From contig NZ_LPUF01000002.1 in the NCBI RefSeq assembly GCF_002072955.1, positions 327,349 to 391,348 of the forward strand: DNA of 64,000 nucleotides, given 5' to 3'. The position numbers and the translations under genes were made by a program. The stretch is from Methyloprofundus sedimenti (lineage in GTDB: Bacteria > Pseudomonadota > Gammaproteobacteria > Methylococcales > Methylomonadaceae). Numbering within the stretch: position 1 is the first letter of the stretch; every line of letters starts with the position of its first letter. Under the pieces are notes generated by a model. It was not told where the DNA came from and ran no database searches. It was given only the letters and a program-made list of their open reading frames with translations. Shown one piece after another: positions 17,286 to 26,565 of this stretch.

Positions 17286-18054
17286 TTGAATCTACGGCTT
17301 GTCTACGGAGAGGATGAGGGCTAGCAAGTTCAGCTATATATATTTGCTCGAGGCGCTGGCTAAATGTTTGTGCAGTTTCATGTTTACCGAAAATCACCGG
17401 TTCACCAACAGTGATGGAAATTTTTAATGGAAATACGGGTTTACGATATAGAGGCCAGCCTTTTTCAAAAAAGCGGGTATTGCTACGTATAAACACCGGC
17501 ACAACGGGAACCTTCGTGCGCTTTGCCAGCAAAGCAACTCCCCCTTTTAAAGGATTCAACCATTGTACTGCAGATTTAGTTCGAGTTCCTTCGGGAAACA
17601 TCAGTAATTTTTCCCGTGTTTGTAAGCGTAATGCGGCTAATTTCAGCATCTTGCTGATCGAGTCATTAGGAATATAGCCTGCCAATCTGGCCCCTCCGCC
17701 CAGAAAAGGGTTTCTCAAAATAGCACCTTTCATAATACATACGACCTCAGGTATTTGAGCAATAATAAAGACTGCATCCCACAAAGCCAAATGGTTTGGC
17801 GCAATAATAGCAGCCCCCTGTTGTCCGGCTAACGTTTTTAAATCGCTGTCCTCTAAAATGAGCAAACCGGTTATTTTCAAATACGCGATAAATAGCTGAA
17901 ATACCTTTTGTAAAATAAATCGTCCGCACACCAGTGCATATCGCGGTGGTAATAATAGCGTCAATATATTAGCTATTAAAGTAATCGACAACCCTGCGAC
18001 AGCCCAATAAATAAAACCTGCGATTAATAATAGCCATTCCAATAAAGATTTCAT
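17275..18054 (-). CDS. PlsC-like 1-acylglycerol-3-phosphate acyltransferase family protein
   Basis: 259 residues. An N-terminal membrane helix precedes the LPLAT motifs: block I NHLALWDAVF (H-x4-D catalytic pair), block II-like GGGARLAGYIPND, and block III MFPEGTRTKSAVQW. Such enzymes transfer acyl chains to glycerol-phosphate-type acceptors at the inner membrane. In APE-type clusters an LPLAT of this kind is believed to attach the polyene to a lipid. A second, LpxL-type acyltransferase occurs at 26558-27463. It sits 12 bases after the TSUP gene. Confidence 0.88.
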   Translation of the reverse strand: MKSLLEWLLLIAGFIYWAVAGLSITLIANILTLLLPPRYALVCGRFILQKVFQLFIAYLKITGLLILEDSDLKTLAGQQGAAIIAPNHLALWDAVFIIAQIPEVVCIMKGAILRNPFLGGGARLAGYIPNDSISKMLKLAALRLQTREKLLMFPEGTRTKSAVQWLNPLKGGVALLAKRTKVPVVPVFIRSNTRFFEKGWPLYRKPVFPLKISITVGEPVIFGKHETAQTFSQRLEQIYIAELASPHPLRRQAVDSNGR

Positions 18055-18066
18055 TTAACGGCATTC

Positions 18067-19086
18067 TTACTCAGTTTTACGCACATAAACAGCGCTCTTA
18101 CTCATCCAAAACATTAAACTGGAGAAAACCATCAACAGAGTTACACTAAAAATAACCAAGGTCATATCAAAAGAAAGTATCCATATAGAACTAAATAGTT
18201 CAATGCTAATCAAAAAAATTAACAAATAGCGAATTTGCAGATGATGCATACGGCTACAACAAAACGCGCCCAATGGTGCGCCGACCACAACCACAGGAAC
18301 TGCCGCCAACCAATAGGCATGCACTTGTGCATTAATTCCATCCAGAACAATAAGGTGCAATAAAACACCTAGTAGCGAATTAATTGCCATTAAAACCACT
18401 GAAGTGGGTGTGGCAACACTTTCACAGACACGAAACAACAACACCAGAACCGAGAAGCAAATCATATCAATACCACTGCCTACCAAGCCAGAGATTACGC
18501 CACCCACCACTCCTGCCATTAATAGAATACCGGCTTCTTTGGTGTTTATCTCAGGCATTGCATTATTACTCAGACGAAACCCCGAGTTTAGAAAAGTCAG
18601 CGTAAGCGCCAAACTAACCGCCATCACGGTAAATAGCATCCTGATTACTTCGGGCGCTAATACAGGAGCTAATAAGAGGGCTCCGATTAGCATGCCAAAT
18701 ACTCCGCCTAAACTAACCCAGCCAATCACAGACCATAACACCTTAACCCGCATCATCAAGATAGCAATAGAAGCTGCGACCATACCGACACTTTGAATCG
18801 CCAAAGAAAATACTTTTGCATCGCTAGCCGGAATATGTAGCACTTTAGTAAACACCGGAAAGGCAATGGCTCCACCGCCCTCACTAGTTGCGCCAGCAAT
18901 GATAGAGCCAAAGATCATAGTCACAGAGACTTGCCAATGATTGTAGATAACTGACCAGCTATCAGGATAGGTATAAAAGCCCCAAACAGACCAAACACTC
19001 AGAGCCAATAATATACTCATACCATATTTTCTTATCACTGCCATACTATTTAGCTTAAGCGAACCAGTCAGTTGCCTGGCATTCAT
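18067..19086 (-). CDS. TauE/SafE (TSUP) family membrane transporter
   Basis: 339 residues with about nine membrane segments. The family pattern is visible as GSIIAGATSEGGGAIAFPVF near the N-terminus and its repeat GVVGGVISGLVGSGIDMICF in the second half. TSUP proteins move small anions such as sulfite, sulfoacetate or other organic sulfonates/carboxylates across the membrane. It overlaps the upstream AMP-ligase by 4 bases, placing it firmly within the biosynthetic operon, which is unusual for this family. An internal Met about 15 codons in is an alternative start. Confidence 0.85.
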   Translation of the reverse strand: MNARQLTGSLKLNSMAVIRKYGMSILLALSVWSVWGFYTYPDSWSVIYNHWQVSVTMIFGSIIAGATSEGGGAIAFPVFTKVLHIPASDAKVFSLAIQSVGMVAASIAILMMRVKVLWSVIGWVSLGGVFGMLIGALLLAPVLAPEVIRMLFTVMAVSLALTLTFLNSGFRLSNNAMPEINTKEAGILLMAGVVGGVISGLVGSGIDMICFSVLVLLFRVCESVATPTSVVLMAINSLLGVLLHLIVLDGINAQVHAYWLAAVPVVVVGAPLGAFCCSRMHHLQIRYLLIFLISIELFSSIWILSFDMTLVIFSVTLLMVFSSLMFWMSKSAVYVRKTE

Positions 19087-20528
19087 GAGGACCAGATCCG
19101 CTTAAGCTTACCGCTTTGAGTTTGTGCAATATGCTCAACCTGGCTTAATCGCTGAGGAACTTTATAGGTAGAAAGTTGAGAGCGACAAAAACGCAACACG
19201 TCCTCTACATCTAATTTTATGTTCTTGACCAAAACCACCTCAGCACAGACAATCTCGCCCATCAACGGATGCACCTGACCATATACCCGAGAGCCTTCAA
19301 TAGCTCTGTGCCGATCTAATACTGCCTCAATTTCTTCAGGAAATGCTTTATTACCCGACACATTTATCATTGTTTTTTCTCGTCCACAAATAACAATCCT
19401 ACCATCAACTTCACGCAGTGCAAGGTCTCCCGTCATAAACCAGCCATTAACCATGACTTGCTCTGCTGTTTGCCAGGGCTTAAGGTAAGCATCAAACATA
19501 CCGGACCCACGAATAGCCAAACGACCAACCTCGCCTTCAGCAACGGGCTCATTATCATCATTCAATAATTCAACAGAAAATCCTGTCGCAGGAAAGCCGA
19601 CACTTTGTGGATTTTTTTCCTTACCTAATAAGCTATCTAATAAAGGTAATCCTATTTCAATAATGCCATAAGCCTGAGTCACTTGCAGATTAAACCGCTG
19701 AGCAAAAGCTTCGGCAATATTGCCCGGCAATCCTGCGGAGGTCGAAATAGCATACTTCAATGTTGGCATCTGCTTAGCTGATAAATCCGCTGCTAATAAA
19801 CGAAAATGCATAGGCGAAGCATATAACAGTGTTGCATGATGCTGATTGGCATCGTGAATAATCGTCTGCGCAAGTAAATCTTTACAAACGATCAGGCTCG
19901 CCCCTGAGCGAAGATAGACCAGCACTGTAACTAAAAAATGAAAGGCCATCGGCAGCACCCATAAAACAGCATCGTCTGGTGTTAAATTTAATGCCTTCGA
20001 CGCTGCGTCTACACGCTGAATAATACTATTATGAGATAAAACAACACCTTTGCAGCTTCCTGTTGTCCCTGATGTATAACGAATAAATGCGGCATCACTT
20101 AAAGGTGTGACCGGCCCATCCTTGACCGGCTCAAGCCAGGCAAAACGTAAATCCTGCCGGACAAACGAAATCATTGTCAGTTCATTGTCAACAGGCTGTA
20201 CACCCGATTGATCATCGATTACGGCATGTAACTTTGTATCCTTAATAAGACAATTCACCTCTGCGGCTTTCAATTGATGTGAAATAGGTAAAACAACCGC
20301 ACCGCAGCCCATTCCCGCCAACATCATCGCAACAAAAGCACTACCATTGCGCCCCATGACGCCTAAGCCCTGCCCCTTAGTTAACCCTAAATGCAATAAT
20401 TCTGCCTTGAGCAATTCCGTCTGTGCATATAGTTCGCCGTAACTCATATAGCCATCTTTTTCTATAATAGCAGGTCTATCCGGCCATGACAGCGCAGCGA
20501 ATTCGAGTAATTGAGATATTGGAACCAT
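19083..20528 (-). CDS. AMP-dependent acyl/aryl-CoA or -ACP synthetase
   Basis: 481 residues of the ANL superfamily: P-loop-like IRYTSGTTGSCKGVVLSH, QAYGIIEIG in the acyl-site motif, the MTGDLALREVDGRI core and hinge, and a C-terminal lysine in SGKLKR for adenylation. It should activate a carboxylic acid with ATP and pass it to CoA or to one of the carrier proteins. Its substrate may be an aryl acid starter or a fatty acid. The ATG overlaps the upstream stop (TAATG), indicating translational coupling with the FAD oxidoreductase gene. Confidence 0.88.
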   Translation of the reverse strand: MVPISQLLEFAALSWPDRPAIIEKDGYMSYGELYAQTELLKAELLHLGLTKGQGLGVMGRNGSAFVAMMLAGMGCGAVVLPISHQLKAAEVNCLIKDTKLHAVIDDQSGVQPVDNELTMISFVRQDLRFAWLEPVKDGPVTPLSDAAFIRYTSGTTGSCKGVVLSHNSIIQRVDAASKALNLTPDDAVLWVLPMAFHFLVTVLVYLRSGASLIVCKDLLAQTIIHDANQHHATLLYASPMHFRLLAADLSAKQMPTLKYAISTSAGLPGNIAEAFAQRFNLQVTQAYGIIEIGLPLLDSLLGKEKNPQSVGFPATGFSVELLNDDNEPVAEGEVGRLAIRGSGMFDAYLKPWQTAEQVMVNGWFMTGDLALREVDGRIVICGREKTMINVSGNKAFPEEIEAVLDRHRAIEGSRVYGQVHPLMGEIVCAEVVLVKNIKLDVEDVLRFCRSQLSTYKVPQRLSQVEHIAQTQSGKLKRIWSS

Positions 20529-21772
20529 TAGCCCTCTGCCGTAAAAACCTGTTTCGCCTGAATCTTAGTGATTGCCTGTCGCCAGTCACCGCCATGAGCA
20601 TATTCAGCAGCTAACATGCCAGCCGCATAACCGGTACTAAAACAGGTCCCAATTACTCGTGCTGATGCAATAGCCCGTTCTGTCGCTGAAATTGCCCGAC
20701 CTGCAAAAAACAAGTTATCTAAATACTTGGAAACCAGCATACCCGCGGAAATCCAGTAACAATCACCTTCAGCAAAATAAATCATCTCAGGTGCTCTTTC
20801 TACGCCCCACAATTCAATTGGCCAGGCACCAATAGCTACTCCATCACCCGGCTTGGCACAGGCTAATATATCAGTTTCATCTAGTATTAGAATGCCCTTT
20901 GATCGTGACATAGTACGCACTCCGACTTCAGTTGCCATGGCACTGATTATTAAGTCTTTTAATTCTGGCTCATGGCAGCGTAAATAATCGACTATCTCGA
21001 CACTACGCGAGCGAGCGTCGATCTCATATTGAGTCAAACACGCAACCGTTCCATCAAACCGTTCTTGCATACCTAACTTCAATAAACCCACGCCATTTTT
21101 GACCGTCCCAGGAATAATCGATAAACGTTCGCATTGAGGTTCTAAATCTCCCCGCTGTATTCCTCGTTTAATCCATCGCAGCATATTTAAAGCCAGTACT
21201 CTTGGCTCCATTGGCGGTAAACCACAGACCTGAAATACAAATGCGCCTGATTGATACTGCGCTTGCTCTATTCGCCCTACATTAGCCAGCATGGATATAT
21301 GTGCATTGCCACTACAGTCGATAAAAGCACTAGCGTCCAAATTAACATTGCCACTCGCGGTTTGGAGATGTAACGCGACAATCTTCCCAGCACAAACATC
21401 TACTGCTGTGACATAGCTATGCAGCATTAGTTGCACACCCGCCTGCTGCAGTTGCAGTACTGCTTGCTGATGCAAAGCACTCGGCTGATAGGGCAAAAAA
21501 TGCAGCCCCGCCGAAAACACAGCTGGCGTCGTATAACTTTTCTCTTGCACACGCTCGGAAAATTCTCGCGCAAAGCCACGAACGGCATATCGTGCGGCAG
21601 ATGAGCTACGATAAAAAAGCCCACAGATCGTACCCACCATAGCTGAGGTTGCTAAACCACCGACAAAACCAGCACGCTCAACTAAAACAACGTTAGCGCC
21701 AGATTCAGCGACGGCGATAGCGGCTGCAATGCCTGCAGCACCCGCACCTATGACTGCGATATCACATTGCAT
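20528..21772 (-). CDS. FAD-dependent oxidoreductase (FAD_oxidored family)
   Basis: 414 residues from the ATG at 21772 (MQCDIAVIG); the upstream extension of the frame lies in the preceding gene. A Rossmann fold at residues 5-35 has GAGAAG and an acidic strand end (VLVERA), followed by FVGGLATSAMVG, characteristic of the FAD_oxidored group. The C-terminal FAGRAISATERAIASARVIG closes the FAD site. Substrate unknown. It may oxidise or reduce the acyl chain held on the adjacent carrier protein. Gap to the condensation-type gene is 4 bases. Confidence 0.85.
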   Translation of the reverse strand: MQCDIAVIGAGAAGIAAAIAVAESGANVVLVERAGFVGGLATSAMVGTICGLFYRSSSAARYAVRGFAREFSERVQEKSYTTPAVFSAGLHFLPYQPSALHQQAVLQLQQAGVQLMLHSYVTAVDVCAGKIVALHLQTASGNVNLDASAFIDCSGNAHISMLANVGRIEQAQYQSGAFVFQVCGLPPMEPRVLALNMLRWIKRGIQRGDLEPQCERLSIIPGTVKNGVGLLKLGMQERFDGTVACLTQYEIDARSRSVEIVDYLRCHEPELKDLIISAMATEVGVRTMSRSKGILILDETDILACAKPGDGVAIGAWPIELWGVERAPEMIYFAEGDCYWISAGMLVSKYLDNLFFAGRAISATERAIASARVIGTCFSTGYAAGMLAAEYAHGGDWRQAITKIQAKQVFTAEG

Positions 21773-21776
21773 AAAA

Positions 21777-23084
21777 CTATTCGCTTGTTTCGCCCAATAA
21801 ACCAAGCTGCAGCTGAACCAATAGCTGATCAACCTCATCCTGATCAAGTGCTGAATCCATATAGCCCATAGTCAACTGCAAAGCCCCATGAAAACGACTA
21901 AACACAAACGTCACTCCTGGCGGGTACATATTGGGCGGATAATGCAGGGCACTTGCAACAGCACAGCCAAACAACCGGTCATACAGGTCTAATGAATCTC
22001 CCGTATCTGAATAATAGAAACTCGCCATTTGTCCTTTGGTCGGCGATGTTAATTGCATACGATACAGCCAGCCAGGCACGCGCCGCAAAAAATCCATCAT
22101 AACCAGATAGTGACCGGGATTGCCTGAACGCATCAAGTCTTTCATTTGTGCAATTAATTCAGCTACACAGGTTTTTACATTAGCTAAAGCTGCTAGCGGG
22201 ATACGATAAAAAAGAAAGGTCACTTGATTGCCCAAAACGGGACTATGCACTCCCCTCTTACGGCGATCTAAAGGAATGGGGATTAACATATCGCTGTCTA
22301 AAGGAGACTTTTTGCTTTGCACACTGGCAACGGCACAAGCCGTGGCCGCCAAATAAAATGCACTGACTAAAAAGCCGGCGCCTTGCTGTCGCGCTCGCTC
22401 CACGATAAGTTGGCTCTGCACTTCAGTAAATGACAAAACTCGATAATGCACATTCTGCATAGCCTTGCTTTTTTTTGTGAAGGAAATAAACGGCAATCTC
22501 GACACATCACACAAAAACTCTTTCATTTTCAGAGCAATGTCGGCACGCTCTCGCAAAGGCAACAAACTAGCTTGCTCGCTAGTAACCCAATCGACATCTT
22601 GTATAGCCTCTGAAGCACCTAAATGACGGATAAAAGTTTCTCCGCCATGAGCATCCATTAATGCGTGATGCCAGCTAAAGATTAGTTGTGAGCCAGCACC
22701 GGAAACCTGTACTAAGCTTACTTTAAAGGCAGACTGATGTTCAATATTAAAAGGTTTTTTTAATAAGCTCTCCGGCAAAGATTCCTGTTCATCATGCTGG
22801 TACTGCTCTATTTCGGGTAATGCCAGACCCGCTTTAAAGACCCATTTAGCTAAGATAAATGGCCAGCCTTTTTGCAGGCGTAAACGACATATCCATTGAT
22901 AGGCTGAATTTGCCGACAAATGTTTTTCTAAATCTTCATATTCCAGGCGCTCTTGTAAAGTCACGACAAAGGTACAAATATTTCGCTGCTCACTTAATTT
23001 CCACATAATGCGGTCAAGTTGCAACAAAAAAAAATCCGCACCATTCAACGTTATGCTTTCAGGAAATGAGCGTGCTTGTTTCAT
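21777..23084 (-). CDS. Condensation-superfamily (HHxxxD) acyltransferase-like protein
   Basis: 435 residues. The active-site motif HHALMDAHG at about residue 139 is the HHxxxD(x)G of NRPS condensation domains and of wax-ester-synthase/PapA-like acyltransferases. The remainder fits the two-lobed chloramphenicol-acetyltransferase fold by pattern, with C-terminal FVFSRFHGALQLTMGYM. It probably transfers an acyl group from a carrier protein to an amine or alcohol acceptor. The ATG overlaps the upstream carrier-protein gene by 4 bases (ATGA), suggesting the two act as a pair. No ketosynthase motif is present. Confidence 0.78.
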   Translation of the reverse strand: MKQARSFPESITLNGADFFLLQLDRIMWKLSEQRNICTFVVTLQERLEYEDLEKHLSANSAYQWICRLRLQKGWPFILAKWVFKAGLALPEIEQYQHDEQESLPESLLKKPFNIEHQSAFKVSLVQVSGAGSQLIFSWHHALMDAHGGETFIRHLGASEAIQDVDWVTSEQASLLPLRERADIALKMKEFLCDVSRLPFISFTKKSKAMQNVHYRVLSFTEVQSQLIVERARQQGAGFLVSAFYLAATACAVASVQSKKSPLDSDMLIPIPLDRRKRGVHSPVLGNQVTFLFYRIPLAALANVKTCVAELIAQMKDLMRSGNPGHYLVMMDFLRRVPGWLYRMQLTSPTKGQMASFYYSDTGDSLDLYDRLFGCAVASALHYPPNMYPPGVTFVFSRFHGALQLTMGYMDSALDQDEVDQLLVQLQLGLLGETSE

Positions 23085-23353
23085 ATGGCAATGCTATTTA
23101 AACGCGCGACACAATAAGAACTTAAGGTACCAACACTGGTTATATTTTCAGGCGTTAGCGCTTCGGCTGGTAACTCCAGGCCAAACTGCCGTTCAATAAA
23201 CAACACTAATTCCATTAAAGAAAAGGAGTCCACACCGATCTCTGATAACGCAGTATCAGAAGTCACTTCTATCTGTGGTGCTAATATATTATCGCGCAAA
23301 AAAACACATAACTGACTCGCAATCTCTTCAGCGCTAAACTTCACTACAATCAT
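23081..23353 (-). CDS. Acyl carrier protein (second copy)
   Basis: 90 residues with the phosphopantetheine site IGVDSFSLMELVLFIE (Ser43) and acidic helix II. It is distinct from the other carrier protein in the cluster and more like peptidyl/acyl carriers of specialised metabolism. It lies 36 bases downstream of the first halogenase-family gene and overlaps the condensation-type gene, so it probably presents the substrate to one or both. Confidence 0.9.
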   Translation of the reverse strand: MIVVKFSAEEIASQLCVFLRDNILAPQIEVTSDTALSEIGVDSFSLMELVLFIERQFGLELPAEALTPENITSVGTLSSYCVARLNSIAI

Positions 23354-23388
23354 TGTTTTTGTCCTTCAAATACAATTTAATTCGCACG

Positions 23389-24630
23389 TTAATTAATTTT
23401 ATAAACATCCGGGTTTCTGTCTTTTAAGCCATATTTAACAAGAAATCGTAGTAACTTCAGGCTAAAGGGATTGCTTGCAGCCGCACCACTAAATATCCGG
23501 CTAACATGACTGCTCACCCACTTGTAAATTAGTCGGTTAAAGATATTATCTGGCATCATCATACCCACTTTAATACTGCTCATTAAACGCCCATTATAGT
23601 AATAATCGACTATTTCAAACCAGGCACTCAAATGCTGCTTAATGACAAGCTCATAGTCAGACAAAGGCTTATTCTGAAGAATCGTATCAGCAAGTTTATT
23701 TGCGCTATCCATAGCGATCAGCATACCACTAGAAAAAACAGGATCTATAAAGCCACCTGAGTCACCTAGCATCACCCAATTACCAGCGCATAAACGCTCC
23801 GAAATAGACTGGTAATTATTAAATCGAATTACCGAGGTTAAACGCCGTACATTAGGCGCTAACTTACGCAAAACCTGATCATTCTTTAATAAATTATCAT
23901 ACTGTTCTTCGGGCGTGTCCCCATGCTTTAAAGCATAACTTTCCGGCACGACAAAACCTAAAGATACTTTACCAGGTAATGGAATGCGCCAGCACCAGCC
24001 TTGATCCATTCGGTCATTATGAACATAACCCGGATCAACCAGTTCTGTTTGATCTACATGTGCAAATAAAGCAACATCTCGACGCGGCCCTTGCTGCATG
24101 GGAATATTCAGTAAGTGTCCCACTAAATTTACTCGACCCGCCGCATCAACAATTAAATCGGGTTCGCTACCCTCCCAACACCCGGACGCCTCTTGCAGAG
24201 CTTCATCATCTAACTTAATGTATTCAGAATCCCCCACCTGATTGAGCACCACTTTCCGGTTAACAAGTTTTGCACCTGCACGCAACGCAGCGTCTAGCAA
24301 GGTTGCATTAAACTTGTCTCTGGGCACATTATAAGAATAAGACGGCAAGTCGCCTGGTGTCTCGTCAAACCGAAACTCAAAGACTTCTTCCGCATTATAA
24401 GTAAAACAGGCGCCTGGTTTATACACACTATACGCGGCGACTTCCTGCTCAACCTCTAGCGCTTGCAACAACGGAACAATCATCGGCACCAAAGACTCAC
24501 CCACCAAAATCGGTGCCTGTTCTGGCGTTGCAAAAATAACAACATTATAACCTTCTTTACACAAGCGAATCGCCAATGTACTTGAAGCAGGCCCACCGCC
24601 TAAGATGGCAATATTTTTCTTTGCAGGCAT
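23389..24630 (-). CDS. FAD-dependent halogenase-family oxidoreductase (copy 1)
   Basis: 413 residues from the ATG at 24630 (MPAKKNIAILGGG); the frame is open 20 codons further and 24645 is an alternative. It has GGGPASS in the Rossmann fold, VGESLVPM, a lysine in YKPGACF where flavin halogenases place the catalytic Lys, and the WCWRIP sequence matching the WxWxIP motif of tryptophan/phenol halogenases, then GDSGGFIDPVFSSG. The family includes halogenases but also hydroxylases and reductases, so halogenation is an inference. It is the first gene of the leftward operon, beside a carrier protein, consistent with a carrier-bound substrate. Confidence 0.78.
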   Translation of the reverse strand: MPAKKNIAILGGGPASSTLAIRLCKEGYNVVIFATPEQAPILVGESLVPMIVPLLQALEVEQEVAAYSVYKPGACFTYNAEEVFEFRFDETPGDLPSYSYNVPRDKFNATLLDAALRAGAKLVNRKVVLNQVGDSEYIKLDDEALQEASGCWEGSEPDLIVDAAGRVNLVGHLLNIPMQQGPRRDVALFAHVDQTELVDPGYVHNDRMDQGWCWRIPLPGKVSLGFVVPESYALKHGDTPEEQYDNLLKNDQVLRKLAPNVRRLTSVIRFNNYQSISERLCAGNWVMLGDSGGFIDPVFSSGMLIAMDSANKLADTILQNKPLSDYELVIKQHLSAWFEIVDYYYNGRLMSSIKVGMMMPDNIFNRLIYKWVSSHVSRIFSGAAASNPFSLKLLRFLVKYGLKDRNPDVYKIN

Positions 24631-24740
24631 AAATTCAATTCCCATAACTTTTTTAAATTCTAAGATTCTATTTATTTTTTTTAAGTACACTCAATTCTCG
24701 GAATGTAGAGCAATGAAAAAAGATTTTGTGTATATAATCC

Positions 24741-24757
24741 AGCTATAAGATATAGCT
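24741..24757. promoter_or_regulatory. Perfect inverted repeat in divergent promoter region
   Basis: AGCTATA-AGA-TATAGCT is a perfect 7+3+7 inverted repeat placed between the two divergent biosynthetic operons and next to a TATAAT-like hexamer (24732-24737). It is a plausible operator for a dimeric regulator, but no regulator gene of the cluster is seen in the window. Confidence 0.45.
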
Positions 24758-24933
24758 AAAAAGAGTGTATATTCGCATGAAATCAACATTGGCGAGGATG
24801 TTGCTATCAATAAGCAACGCCGAATTATAGACTGCCTCCCGATAAAAAAGAAGTTACGTTACTTGAATAAGAGCGCAACGAGCGGCTAAAATGGCCGTTA
24901 TTCATCTACTTACTGATACGCCTCAGCATAACT

Positions 24934-26565
24934 TTGACCAGCAGAATCCCCGAGTACACTTCGCTATGCGAGATGCTCCAACACACCCTAAATAGTGCTT
25001 TTTGTGTTTACTCCAGAGATACTGTTATCAACCGCGCCGACTTGTTAGCTCATGCAGTCGCTGTAAGTGAAAAATTACCCGCCAAAAGCTATGCAATCAA
25101 TCTATGCCAGGATCGTTATCTTTTTATAGTCGCCTATCTGGCGGTTTGCCTGCGCCAACAAATATCACTGCTGCCAGCTAACCAAACCGCTAAAACCCTA
25201 GCCGGTTTAAGAGCAAGTTATCCTGATAGCTACACGCTAAGTGATAACAAGACCGAAGCAGATTTTTATATCGCCTATGACTTATTAGAAAAAAGCACCA
25301 GGCCCTGCCCCCTGATTAATATTGACCGCCCCTTATCCATTTCGTTTACCTCCGGCAGCACAGGAAGGCCCAAAGCGATCATAAAAACATGGCGCGAATT
25401 TCAAAAATCAGCTGAACTGGCTTTGCAACGTTTTAAGTTGCAAAATCAACAAATAACGCTGCTATCTACCGTTCCCATGCAACATATGTATGGCCTGGAA
25501 ACCTCATTTTTCTGGGTGTTATTTTCCAGAATGACACTACATAATAGCCGTCCTTTTTATCCCGAAGATATACGCCAGACGCTCTCAGACCTGTCAGCAG
25601 AAAAAATTCTCGTTTCGACTCCAAGACACTTAAAAAGTTGCAGTCAAATACAAGGCCAGTGGAGTACTATTAAGTTTATTCTGTCTTCAACAGCACCTAT
25701 GAACAAAGAACTCGCTCAACAAATAGAACAAAATCTACAGGCACCTCTATTTGAATTATTTGGCAGCACCGAAACGCTATCTTTTGCATCGCGTCAAACT
25801 AGCAAGGCTACACATTGGCAACCCTACGCTACTATCCAGCCAACACAGGACAATGGTCAATTTGTTTTGCAAGGCGGACATATTATCAGGCCTCTCATAT
25901 TAGATGATACTTTTGAGATTGACGATAAAGGCAACTTTAACATGCTTGGCCGCTCAGCAGATTTGATTAAAATTGCCGGTAAAAGAGCCTCATTAAACGA
26001 TCTAAACCAACAGCTCACAAGTATTCCCGGCATTGAAGATGGGGTGTTCTTTGTTAGTAAAAATGAACGGCTTTCTGCTTTAGTGGTCAGCAAATTACCC
26101 AGGAAAACAATTATCAAGCATTTACGCCTGGCAATAGATGAAGTCTTTTTACCGCGTGCCATCTACCCAGTTCCTGCCCTAATACGCAATACTATGGGTA
26201 AACTACTTAAAACAGAACTCGAGCGCCTGATACACACACAACAAATGCTAGCCACTAAACAGCACTATCGCATACCTGCCGCACACCCTTGCTTTGCCGG
26301 CCATTTTCCAGACAATCCAATTGTACCCGGTGTGATACTGCTAAATTACGTCCAACAACAGCTTTTAGCAGTTTTCCGCCATGATCGAATCTGCACATTA
26401 ACCCAGGCCAAATTTTTACACCCCTTACTTCCTGATCAAGACTTTACCGTGTCTCTCACTCAATCATCAGCAAACAATATCAAATTCACCTGCACGCGGG
26501 ATAAAGAAACGCTAGTTACTGGCACCTTTATTATTGCCGCCAAGGAGGAGAATTCTCATGACTAA
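24934..26565 (+). CDS. Acyl-AMP ligase fused to C-terminal hotdog dehydratase domain
   Basis: 543 residues. The N-terminal ~430 residues are an ANL adenylating enzyme with SFTSGSTGRPKAIIKT, an LFGSTETLSF motif and LGRSADLIKIAGKR at the hinge. The C-terminal ~110 residues are a FabA/FabZ-like hotdog domain with HPCFAGHFPDNPIVPGV. In aryl-polyene clusters these two activities are normally adjacent separate genes (ligase and dehydratase), so this looks like a fusion that activates the starter and dehydrates 3-hydroxyacyl chains. The frame begins at a TTG; an ATG at 24973 is an alternative and no strong ribosome binding site distinguishes them. Confidence 0.83.
   Translation: MTSRIPEYTSLCEMLQHTLNSAFCVYSRDTVINRADLLAHAVAVSEKLPAKSYAINLCQDRYLFIVAYLAVCLRQQISLLPANQTAKTLAGLRASYPDSYTLSDNKTEADFYIAYDLLEKSTRPCPLINIDRPLSISFTSGSTGRPKAIIKTWREFQKSAELALQRFKLQNQQITLLSTVPMQHMYGLETSFFWVLFSRMTLHNSRPFYPEDIRQTLSDLSAEKILVSTPRHLKSCSQIQGQWSTIKFILSSTAPMNKELAQQIEQNLQAPLFELFGSTETLSFASRQTSKATHWQPYATIQPTQDNGQFVLQGGHIIRPLILDDTFEIDDKGNFNMLGRSADLIKIAGKRASLNDLNQQLTSIPGIEDGVFFVSKNERLSALVVSKLPRKTIIKHLRLAIDEVFLPRAIYPVPALIRNTMGKLLKTELERLIHTQQMLATKQHYRIPAAHPCFAGHFPDNPIVPGVILLNYVQQQLLAVFRHDRICTLTQAKFLHPLLPDQDFTVSLTQSSANNIKFTCTRDKETLVTGTFIIAAKEENSHD

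Noticed and set aside
24891..24933. Alternative ATG start at 24891 for the ligase-dehydratase fusion
   Set aside because: It is in another frame than the protein.
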